DNA from: Bretschneidera sinensis
Taxonomy: Eukaryota > Streptophyta > Magnoliopsida > Brassicales > Akaniaceae
Assembly: GCA_023935145.1 (NCBI GenBank)
Contig: CM043699.1
Coordinates: forward strand, 58,792,638 to 58,856,637
Length of the DNA stretch: 64,000 bases
Reading direction: 5' to 3'
Below the pieces are notes generated by a model. The model was not told the DNA's origin, ran no database searches, and was given only the letters and a program-made list of their open reading frames with translations. The translations under genes were made by a program, and so were the position numbers. Shown here in pieces: positions 53,417 to 63,148 of the stretch; the first letter of the stretch is position 1, and each line of letters begins with the position of its first letter.

Positions 53417-55965
53417 TGTAGAATCTGATATTTCTTTTAAGCTTTTATAATCTTGTTTTATAATTCAGTTTTTTTTTTAGGGATCTCTTAGTAAGAAACA
53501 AAAAACTTTGGAGTTGTTTAAATACTAGAAGGAAAATTAAAGGAAATGGCATGTAAATTAATAAAATAAGAAGGGGAAGGGTAGAGTGGTAAAAGGACAA
53601 GATTTAGAGGGAGTATATAAGCTAAAAGTTGACCTAGAGTGGCAAATCTTTCCTTTGGCAATTTACAATTTCGGCTGAAGGAGAGAAGAAGAAAGAAAAG
53701 CTCCATATTTTTTCCTTCTCAAAACCCATTTCTTCCAAACTTTGACCTAGCCTTAACCTAACTATTCAAGCTCCGTTTTCCCTCAAACTTTGAAAACCTT
53801 CTTCTGCCACCATCAGCTATCTTCGGGCCAGGGAGGTGAGCCTCCACGAGCGGGTTACAGTGGCGCGTGGACCCCACGCTCCAAGCAGGGGAGGAATAGC
53901 CGTTTTGTTCCCTTGGCTTTTTTTCGTGTAGAGTTTGAGGTAATTTCGAAAAGTGTTCAACTACAAACTCAAAGTAGACTTCTTGATGTTGATTTTTGGA
54001 TTTTTTTTTGAGGTCATTTGGATTTAATTTGAGGGAGTTATGAGTTGTCTAAGTTTTGAGAATTGTGCAGAAATTCTGGAAATAATTTGTGTTCTGGGCA
54101 GTTTTGTGAGCTGTTTTTCAGCAAGAATTTGAGGTAGTTTTGTGTCCCAACTATTTTTAAGTTAAAGTATACTTCTTAAAGTTTATCTAGAACTTTATTT
54201 GGGATGATTTGAATTTAAATTGGTTTAGTTTGAAATATTTGAAGTTGGTAGAAAATTTGAGAGAAATCTGGAAATTTCTGTATTATGGAACTTTGGAAGA
54301 AAGTAATAAGAGTGTGTGAAGTTTGAAGATTTTTAGGATGATTGTATGTACAAAGTTTGAAGTTTTATTCTTGTATAACATGATTTTTGAGATGAGTATT
54401 GTTAGAGAATTTTACTATGGGCTGTAAATTTGAAACCCTTTTTTGGAGTTAAAAGAAATTCCTAAGTAAGAGACTTTTTCTGGATTGGGAAATTATATTT
54501 AGAATGAATACTTTTTACAAGTTGATATTTGTTGGTAATTACCATAAGTTAGTGTCTTGAAATTTAAGTCTATATGAATTGAGAGTTTTATGGAGTAAAG
54601 AATGAAGCAAAGAAGGGAAAGAGTGAAAATATATGATTAAGGAGAAGAATGAACTTTAGTAGTATTTTCTTTGATTTATATGTGTGAGTAAATGGAATGA
54701 TTGATTTCTTATTAAGTGTCTAAGTTTTAAATACTATACTCATTGGCTATTTGTATATGTAGTTTGCTTTAATTGTTAAAAATGACATTTCAATAGGTGA
54801 GGTGGATGATCGTAGTAAAGGTAAAGAAGTGATCCACGAGTAGTGTTTGGCGTAAGGTGAGTATTACCCTACTCTTGGTAAGCATGAATGTTAGTGGGGA
54901 AACCAAAACAATAAGGTTGCATAAGAGTTGTAATTCGCTATTTAGATATAATAATTATATTTATAACTATGTGGTAAGATAAGAAAATTATATATTAATG
55001 ATGAGATAGTGATTTCAAAACCTTTGTGCTGAATGTTGTGTGATTGTATGGATTGTTGAGAATTTGATTATGTTCATCACTTGATTTCATTTCATATCAT
55101 GCATTGAAATTTACGGTATGTTATTGAGGGGGGGAGTGATGTGTGAGGACGATAGGTCCTTACCCACAAGGGGTGAAAAAAGGTACCGAATATATTTGGA
55201 TGATTGGACCCGGCCCGGATCAAGAGGGGTTCTGAAAATTATTGTTTGTGAAACGTACCGGTACGTGGGGAGACGTCCCCGATGGATTATGATTGATTAT
55301 GAGATGATATATTTCATTGCATCATGCTGCATTGACATATCATACATGAATTTGAATTACTTGGCCCGTAAGGGGGCATATGAAATGTTTGGTTGTATGG
55401 ATAAATTGTGATATTTTGATGGACTATGGAATGGCGATTGCAAGTTGGTTGTGGGTCTTATAGGACCGTATTATGATTACTAAGATTGTTGTTTTGCAAA
55501 GTGCTAAATGACTATGTATACGAACAAACAAAGTAGAAAGGAAAAAGAAATAATAATAAGCCCTCAACTTTTTCTAACAAGTGATCACTTTGTGTAGTGT
55601 AAGAACTCGCTGAGCTTTATAGCTCACCCCCTTCCTATTTCTAATCTTTCAGGTGATTTTGGATTTTCAATGGTGAAGCTTTGAAGTTCAATGAAGTTTT
55701 AGGTGGGTCCACGAGCGTCGCATCCTCGGCCAATCTTTTTTCTTAGTGTTATATCGTATATTAGGTGTGAAGTTGTAACCGGTTGGCTGTGTCTCTTCAG
55801 ACACCTTGTAAAGCTACAACCTTATAGTTGTAATCTCTGTATGATCTTAACTAATATATGTTAGATGTTGTTCTGTTGTAGTATATATTTGTGTGTCCAG
55901 GTGCTCGATTTCGAAAGGTAATTGATACCGTCCTGAGTGGGGCCCGCTCGGGATGGGTCGTTACA
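53417..55965 (+). mobile_element. Solo LTR-iv of the gypsy superfamily (2,549 bp)
   Basis: Starts TGTAGAATCTGATATTTC and ends CTCGGGATGGGTCGTTACA; perfect TSD CTTCT. TATA GAGTATATAAGC at about 53613; CTACTCTTGGTAAGCATG (about 54869); palindrome ACGTACCGGTACGT (55253-55266) and GGGGAGACGTCCCC (55267-55280); hairpin TGAGCTTTATAGCTCA (55611-55626); GGTCCACGAGCGTCGCATCC (about 55706). No PBS follows. It lies inside LTR-vi in the opposite orientation. Confidence 0.95.
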
Positions 55966-56117
55966 CTTCTTTTTTATTTAATCTTTTTCCTTTTTAGTTT
56001 CTTATAAAATTCTTATTTAATTCAATAGAATTCCTCAGTAAAATTTTAATCATCTCTTGAAATATAGTTTTATTTACTTTATTATTGTTCTATCTTATTT
56101 GTATTGGGCCATGTACA
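55966..56117 (-). repeat. 5' end of LTR-vi
   Basis: Continues LTR-vi after LTR-iv. On the minus strand it would begin TGTACATGGCCCAATAC at 56117, roughly like the TGTAGGACCCGAT starts. The boundary is tentative. Confidence 0.5.
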
Positions 56118-56214
56118 CTTTAACATGTACCAGAATAATTTTTTTTATCTAATTTGAAGTACATAAGTGCATGAAAAATGTACTTGCTTGAATAAAATAT
56201 AATAACAATTAAAT

Positions 56215-56799
56215 CGGGCTTTATAGGATAAAGGTGGAGACAAGAAGAAGTCACATTATGTAATTGGCATCTGACACTTAAAAGCGAGATTTCTGGATGA
56301 TTGGGTATAAACATAATAGTACCTAGAAATTTTGGTCTTCTGGGCAAATGGCTATGGAGAATTGGTGTACAAAAAACTACACTATGGAATAAGTTTATCA
56401 AGGAGAAATATAGCTATGGTGAAGGGAATTTGCTTCGATCCCTGACTTCTAGCAGACAAACCTCTTCTATTTGGAAAGGTATCCTTCATCGTACATCACA
56501 AAATAATGATTTTTCCAATCATTCTTCGAATAACGTTGCATACTTAATTGGGAATGGGAAAATGTTTAATTTTTGAGAGGATAAGCGGTGTAATGAGATG
56601 ATTCTTAAGGAAAAATTTCCATGCATTTTTGATTTGTTAGTTAATAAAAATGGTCAAGTAAAAGAATTTGGGAACTAGATGGGAAACAATTGACAACAAG
56701 AAATAGATAAATGGAATTCTTTCAATGCATTACTAGAACAAGTGATCATTTGAAGGAATGCTGAAGACAGAGTTTCTTGGAAGACTAATGTTAATGGGA
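56215..56799 (+). pseudogene. LINE reverse transcriptase C-terminal remnant, part 1
   Basis: Fragments KKKSHYVI, NFGLLGKWLWRIGVQKTTLW, NKFIKEKYSYGEGNLL and SSIWKGILHRTSQN match the post-RT region of plant L1-type LINEs and related RT-RNase H proteins (GLG..NKALLGKWLWR). Then NGKMFNF, DRVSWKTNVNGKY. It stops at the AATAT target site of LTR-vii and continues at 58785. Fragmentary and non-coding. Confidence 0.85.
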
Positions 56800-56804
56800 A
56801 ATAT
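56800..56804. repeat. TSD AATAT of LTR-vii (left)
   Basis: Exact copy at 58785-58789. Confidence 0.93.
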
Positions 56805-58784
56805 TGTAATGACCCATCCTAAGCAGGCCCTACTCAAGACTGCGTTCTTACTTTTTAGAATTGAACACTTGAAAAATTATAATATGAATAAAGTCTAACA
56901 CAGATATAGGATAACATATGTATATCATAGTAAGTACGTACAACGTCGATCCACAATACAATCCTTTAACTTTACATAAGGTCGTCTCATGAGATGGAAG
57001 CTTCAAAATATACAATTTAGTTTAAAATAATAGACTGCTATTACAAAAAGAGATTGGACAAGGATGCCAACACATGGACCCACCTAAAGACTTCTCTTCT
57101 TTGCTTCTTCACTTATGGTTCAAGGTCCTCGAATAATCTTCCTAAAATAGTAACAGGGAGGGGGTGAGCTAAAAAGCTCAGTGAGTAATAACATTACTCG
57201 AAGTAATCAAAGAAATCCATAAACAAAACCTCTTTGTGGGTAGTTTAGTACATAATCAGATTTTATACAATTATCTCTTTATATAATATATAGAAATTCA
57301 TATGGCTCGTGGATTCTGAATACAAAACTCAAGCATCATATATGATACAACGTAAAGCATCCATTCAATCACTTCAATACTTTACCCTTCAATCGGGTAG
57401 TTCAAAATATTGAGACGTCTCCTATTTGAATAAATTAGATCATCTCTCTAGCCCTTACCGAGCGAGGTCTCCACTTCCAAGAACAATGATCTCCTCCCTA
57501 CCCCTTATCGGGTGGAATTGAAACATTTGACACACTAATACTTCGTCCCTACCCTTTACCGGTGAGATTTACATAGCTACAAAATAAATCCATTCCTTCC
57601 ACATCACATAATAACAAAAAAAAGTAATATAATAAATACAAAGCATTCTTGGTAATATAACCTTTCAATACACATTTCATGAACTAATTACATTCAACAT
57701 CCCCAAAATGTATAGAATTTTGATACACAAGTATTATCTACATGCAACTCAGTTTCTTAAATCTTTTATTTTATAATATATAAAATGCTTAAGTCCTTAC
57801 TAATGTGTATAATCTAAGCTTTTAATTTCAATCATGATTCTAATGCTTACTAAGAGTAAGGTGATTCTCATTGCCTTTAGAACGTTCCTTAAACACACCT
57901 AAAAAATTTATCGATTAAATTCAACCTCTGAGGTGTATATAATTACACACTAATTACTCGAGTTAAGAAATCAAGATCAACTATTTGATTTGTCTAATTA
58001 TCCTTAAGGATTTGTGATATGAAAGAAAAAGAGAATTTTGATGTAAAAATCTGAAACCAGTGTTGGATAGTCGACTGTCTTACTTGCATAATCGATTATG
58101 AGACTTTCAGTGATTTTCACAGTCGATCATTTAACTCCATAGTCAATTGTGGGACCTCTAGATAGTTTCAAAGTTGATTGTTTAACTCCACAGCCCATTG
58201 TGGGCTCTCAGATGTAATCGTGACAGTCGATTATCCCAAGGTCTGAATCTCATAAATGGGCGAAAATCTTACTTTTTCCTTTTGAAAACCAAATCAAACC
58301 TTCATAAAATTCCAAATCCTTTTGAAACACAAGTTTTCCAAGACTTTAATCAATTTTCTGCATTACCTATAGCAAATCTTTTAAGTTAAAATCTTCAAAT
58401 CCACAACCAAGCACAAAACTCTTTTCTTCAAACCAAAAACCTAACTTTTTCTTAAATTCTTTCTAAAACAAAATTTAAATACAAAATCTTGAAACAAAAC
58501 CTAAATAATCTTGAGAGATATGGAAGGAAGAAAACTCACTTGAGATCTTTTCACTTGAACTCACCAAAATCAAAAGAGAAAGAGAAAATAGAAGGCTAGG
58601 TTTTTTAATTAAACCCTTTGAAGTCTCTAATCTTTCTAATTAAACCCCAATTTAGACTTTCTTCTCATAAGTCCCCAACCAATTAACTCATCACTAATTC
58701 TTAAGGTTACAAAAATACCCATACAACATTTAAATTTACTAGGCCACTGAATAATTAAATTAAAATAAGGAGACGGGTTCTACA
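56805..58784 (-). mobile_element. Solo LTR-vii of the gypsy superfamily (1,980 bp)
   Basis: On the plus strand it runs TGTAATGACCCATCC to GACGGGTTCTACA; on its own strand TGTAGAACCCGTC to GGATGGGTCATTACA. Perfect TSD AATAT. Hairpin TGAGCTAAAAAGCTCA (57165-57180), GAGACGTCTCC (57412-57422), C-rich repeats (57449-57570), CTTACTAAGAGTAAGG (about 57847) and palindromes (58068-58235). It is inserted in a LINE remnant. Confidence 0.95.
58068..58235. promoter_or_regulatory. Palindrome cluster in LTR-vii
   Basis: ATAGTCGACTGT, ATAATCGATTAT (perfect), CACAGTCGATCA, ATAGTCAATTGTGG and ACAGTCGATTAT recur about every 30 bases. Confidence 0.75.
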
Positions 58785-59262
58785 AATATACTACAAAAGC
58801 TTATTGATTCTCCCTGCCTCACAATCAAACATCTTTAAATCCAGTACATAATGGATTTTTGAAGAATCTCACATCTCATTAAGTTGAAGTTTTTAGTTGG
58901 GAATTACTTCAGGGTAAGATTCGGGTAAGATCAGTGCTTCTTGCTAGAGGTATTTTTTTAAACAGTTATTTATGCACACTTTGTGGTTTAATGGAGGAAA
59001 CTATTGATCATATATTCATTGAATGCAATAAAAGTTGGATAATTTGGTCCTAAGTCGTAAACTAATGGGGTGTTTCTTGGTGTAGCCCAAACTCCATTCT
59101 AAACTTATTTCAAGAATAGATTTTCCTATATCCAAGAGAAAATTTACAAAGCTTATGGCAAATGCTCTTTTGTTGTATAACTTAGTTTGTTTGGCTTTAC
59201 AGGAATGAAATAGTGTTTCAGGGCTACGGGTGGAATGTTCAAAATTTGCTTGAGTTGGGCGG
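58785..59262 (+). pseudogene. LINE remnant part 2, zf-RVT region
   Basis: Directly continues part 1. RSVLLARGIFLNSYLCTLCG and LMEETIDHIFIECNKSWIIW fit the zinc-binding zf-RVT region (RGI..C.LC...E...H.F..C...W) found near the C-terminus of plant LINE proteins. WLYRNEIVFQG follows. It breaks at a MITE. Confidence 0.88.
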
Positions 59263-59263
59263 C

Positions 59264-59524
59264 ATTTAGATATGACTTATTTGGAGATTAAATCAACCTG
59301 GCTTTAATCAGTCACTCAATTTATCTTTTACTGCCACATAAAAAATACTCATTTACCTTTCAAATAATTACAATCCCTTTTTATACCCCATCTTTATCCT
59401 TATTAAGTAGTATGGTATTTTTGGTCTTTTCATAACCAAAAGTCTCATTTAATCACATTAGCTAAATAACCAAATCTAATTTAATAAAATTTGATTTAAT
59501 CTCCAAATAAGTCATACCAAAACA
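59264..59524. mobile_element. MITE with 24-bp perfect terminal inverted repeats
   Basis: Bases 59271-59294 and 59493-59516 are exact reverse complements (TATGACTTATTTGGAGATTA and 4 more). Outside them TTTAGA and CCAAAA extend the match imperfectly. Total about 260 bp, A+T-rich, non-coding. CAT is a possible short TSD on both sides. Superfamily not assignable from this copy. Confidence 0.88.
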
Positions 59525-60290
59525 TTGCCTTGGTAAAACAAAGATTGGCTTGGTGGGAAAAATCCAAATGGGATTTAAACTCTCTCTTTATTTCAGATTT
59601 TATTGCAAATATAGACATCATTGATTTCTTTCACTCAAGGAAAAAGCCTAGAGTGCAGTCTCAATGATAGCCTCGTCCTAACGGCTGGTTGAAGTTTAAT
59701 TTCGATGGCTCAGCATTGGGGAAACCATGATTGAATGGGATAAAGGTTGGAGAGGTTCTACGTTGAAGCTTTTTTCTAAGTTTATTGGTGTAGTGGATTC
59801 AAATTTGGCAGAATTAAGAGCAATTGATGCGGCATTATGTCTAATAGAGAAGAAGATATGGAGGAACAACTACAATTATGTGATCAAAAGTGTAGTATAC
59901 CAAACACCAATATAGCTTGTAAAAGAGGGTTTTACACGAATCTAAGGGTTGAGTAAACATTAGGTGTATTGGGATTTGGGTTGTAAGATTGGGAAGAGTT
60001 TTCATAAAATTTTGTCTAGAAACTTACATATTATTGTTTGGGAGAGTTTTCACACAGTTTTGTCTAGAAAAATTGTGTATTGTTGGAGAAGAGTTTTCTT
60101 ATAATTTTGGCTAAAAAATTGTAATGGTTGATGTAGTAAGTTTTAGAAATTTTCCTTTATCCAACAGTTGCAAAAGAAGTGGAACAATGGTTGACTGATG
60201 GACATACGCAAAGAGTTGTGCCGAACCACGTTAAAATTATCATGTTTAATTTTTCTCTTAATAAAGCTCATTTACCTTTAAAAAATCGTA
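59525..60290 (+). pseudogene. LINE-associated RNase H remnant
   Basis: RLAWWEKSKWDLNSLFISDF, then PNGWLKFNFDGSALGKP (about 59678-59728), which is the first RNase H strand with its Asp. Next KFIGVVDSNLAELRAIDAAL (catalytic Glu in AELRA) and LIEKKIWRNNYNYVIKS. The last part (EVEQWLTDG.., about 60176) is weakly LINE-like. Frame changes near 59728 and 59890 break it. Confidence 0.82.
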
Positions 60291-60624
60291 GATGATATTA
60301 TAATTTAAGTTTATTTATCGCTTAATTAGATTTTTTTTACATTGGACATCTATTGAGTCAGATTTATTATTTTGGACTTCTATAAATTTTATAGGTTGGA
60401 CTTTATACAGTCAAAATAATGATATAATCAAAGCCATGTCATTTAAATAAAGATATTTTTGTCTATGAAAAGTTTTACACCTTATATATATTCATGTTAA
60501 AACAATATTATTGTTTCTTAATATTATAAATTTTGATGATTGCATTTATTTGGTTTTAATTGAAATTAAAACATATTATATATTTATTATGTTATTATTT
60601 AATTTACATGTTTCACGATAGCTA
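60291..60624. other. A+T-rich dispersed repeat, interrupted by a CACTA end
   Basis: No gene. 60516-60624 (AAATTTTGATGATTG, AATTGAAATTAAAACATATT, CATGTTTCACGATAGCTA) resembles 36300-36420. TTGGACTT(C/T)TAT blocks occur in both as well. Confidence 0.65.
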
Positions 60625-61744
60625 CACTACAAGAAAATTCAGCTTCTCTAACAGAGTATTGGCGACAGACATATATATGTCGCAGATATTTATTATTTGC
60701 GATAGATTTTTAATTTCGTCACAAATACTAATTATGATGGATTTTTTCATTGCAAATATAAAAATTCAGTCACAATTGTTTTTGAAATTCAAATTTATTA
60801 ATTATTTTAGTTTTATTTATTTCTTTAAATGGTAAAAAAGTATCTACGACATACTCGATTTCGTCTTAGATAATATAAAATAATTAATTATTCATTAAAT
60901 TAATATCTATAATAATTAAAATAAAAATTAAAAATTAAAACCTTATCTACGAAATATTTTTTATTGTACCCTAAATTAACGAAACCCTTTCCTCCCCCAT
61001 TTTCCCTTTCTTCTCCTTCTTTTTCTTCCCCTATCGCGCGACTGCTTCTCTCTCTCTTTCCATTGTCTTTTCTTTTTCTCTTTTGCCCCTCTCCTATTTT
61101 CTTCCTCTCCACTACTGTGTGAACCCGTTTTCTTCTTTCTCCTTCTCTATCTCCTTTTTTCCTCTTCCTTTTCACTTCCGGTCGCTACCAACTACCGCCT
61201 TTATCGCATCATCACCGCTAGCCTCGCCGTTCATCGATACTCTCTCTCCCTCGCTCTTCTTATTTTTTGTTTGTATATATATCCTTGAATATATATATAT
61301 GCTTGTGTACATATATGTTGTTTATGTCAAGTTTCCTTTGATTTTAATTTTTTGGTTGTATTTTTTCATTTTTTTTTTTGTTTTTGTTTGCATTTGATTT
61401 TAATTTTTATTTTAATTTTCAATGTATTTTACTCCATAAACTAGAGCAAAGTATAATATTAAGAAAGAAGAATGTAATGTAAATCATCCAAAATAATAAG
61501 ATATTAAATTTATGTTATTCTAAAAGTTAAAATAAAAAAATATGTTATTCTAAAAAATAATAAAATATTAAATTTAAATAAAAATAATACACAAAATAAA
61601 CTAGAAAAAGCTTATCACGTTTACAACTTGTGTTGATGAGATTCTAAAGGGTAAAAAGTTATTATTTGTCTAAAAGATTATTTTTAATCATAATTTTGTA
61701 AAAACAAAAAAGCAAAAAATAAATCAAAGAAAGTAAACCATGAG
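60625..61744 (+). mobile_element. CACTA terminus and subterminal region, right end not seen
   Basis: CACTACAAGAAAATTCAGC (60625 on) is a canonical CACTA terminus with CTA before it. Subterminal repeats GCGACAGAC..ATGTCGC, TTGCGATAGATTTT and TTCGTCACAAATAC follow. 60964-61260 is C/T-rich and could be a promoter-leader zone. The open frame at 61083-61397 is hydrophobic low complexity and is not supported as a gene. No partner terminus was found in the window. Confidence 0.65.
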
Positions 61745-62520
61745 TACCAATCATTATAATATGTTTAAGAATAATCTTAAGAGATTGAAAAGTATTCAAA
61801 AAGGATTTCTATGGGGTAACTCGAGGGAGGAGTTCAAGTATCAATTGGTTAAATAGTGTATGGTTAAACAAGCTTTGGAAAAAAGAGGGGCCTGGCATCA
61901 AATTTATATCCTTATTCAATAAAGCTATGCTAGTAAATGGCTATGGAGGTTTTTTTTCTTGAGAAGGATCATCTTTGGAGATGAGTGGTGAAGGCCAAGT
62001 TTGGGGTCGATAATGATGGATGGATTTTTTAAGGAGTCTTGGGGGACCTAGGTGTGGGGGTTTGGAGTTGGATAAAGTTTGATAGACTCCCCTCAAATAG
62101 CTATACCAATTTTTCTTGGAAAGCAATTTAGTGTTCCCGTACACCTAAGAAAGTAAGCTTCTTTTTTTTATATGGGAGGCTTCATAGGAGAAAATTCTTA
62201 CTTTTGATAATTTACAAAAGTGAGAGAAAGTGATTGTCAATAGATACTTTATTTGTAAAGAGGGTGTCGAGTACGTATGTCATCTTTTGGTGGAGATTTT
62301 GTTAGCTAGGAGATTATGGGAGTTAGCTTACAAAATTTTGGGATTTTCTTGGGTGGTAGCACGATCCATGAAGGATGAGATTTGGGCTTGAATTGGATTG
62401 AGGGCATCCAAGGAGGTCAAGAAGGAGAAGGAGAGAGGGAGGATGAGGATGAAAAATGTAAAGAAAAGGAAGAAGGAGAAAAAGAATAAGAACATGATCT
62501 TAGCATGGATTTTGATTAAC
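61745..62520 (+). pseudogene. Second LINE reverse transcriptase C-terminal remnant
   Basis: LKRLKSIQKGFLWGNSREEF, KYQLVK, MVKQALEKRG, KWLWRFFFLEKDHLW, VDNDGWIF and SWKAI..PKKVSFF recall the LINE region before and through zf-RVT. EGVEYVCHLLVEILLARRLW keeps the H..C-like end. Stops and frame changes throughout. It is a different copy from 56215-60290. The tail is Lys/Glu-rich (62410-62500). Confidence 0.8.
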
Positions 62521-63004
62521 TTGTAAGCATATTTCTATTTCCTATTCTTTTGTTAATTGGTAAAAAATAATTATGCTAATAGTTTTGTATCATCATTGTA
62601 AGAAAATTAAAATTAACTTGTAAGCATATTTTTATTTTATTCCTTTTTGTATCTTATATGACTCTTAAACATTGTGTATGTACTTTCTTCATACTTGTTT
62701 TTCTTTTTTTGCAAAATAAGATCTTGTCTAGGGCTAGAGCACGAGGTAGAAGATGCTAGCAACCCCGGTAGAGGAGAGAATGCCTCAACTTTACATGCCC
62801 TTACTTTTGGTAACTATGTATTTACTTTTTTATTGTACATAAACATCTTCTCCCATTTTGTTTTTCATTTTAGCTTATAATATCCTTTTCTTTAAATTGT
62901 AGAGCCTATAGAGGACGTTGGAGGATGTAGACAAGGATAGTGAGGATAACTACGAAGATGTGACAGGGATTAATAGACTCTCCCCTCCTCCCAAGAATCC
63001 ACAT
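62521..63004. other. No recognised gene; possible decayed exons
   Basis: A stretch at 62720-62810 (ARARGRRC-like or GLEHEVEDASNPGRGENAST) followed by TTAAATTGTAG and an Asp/Glu-rich stretch at 62905-62975 could be decayed exons of a CACTA gene. Evidence is weak. Confidence 0.3.
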
Positions 63005-63148
63005 TGTTGGAAATCACCTTGACAAGATGCCCAGGTGGTGATCTTCCAAACACCCAAGTCTAGAATGACTTGAAGAAGAAATACAACAATTGAAAGCAAG
63101 AAAGAGAAGAAGATAAGTGATTTGTTATCGAGGTTCAGCAATAGTCTA
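63005..63148 (-). repeat. Copia LTR family B fragment, interrupted
   Basis: TGTTGGAAATCACCTTGACA to CAATAGTCTA equals the first 144 bp (plus-strand view) of the LTR that follows. It stops where a second copy begins. Confidence 0.9.
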
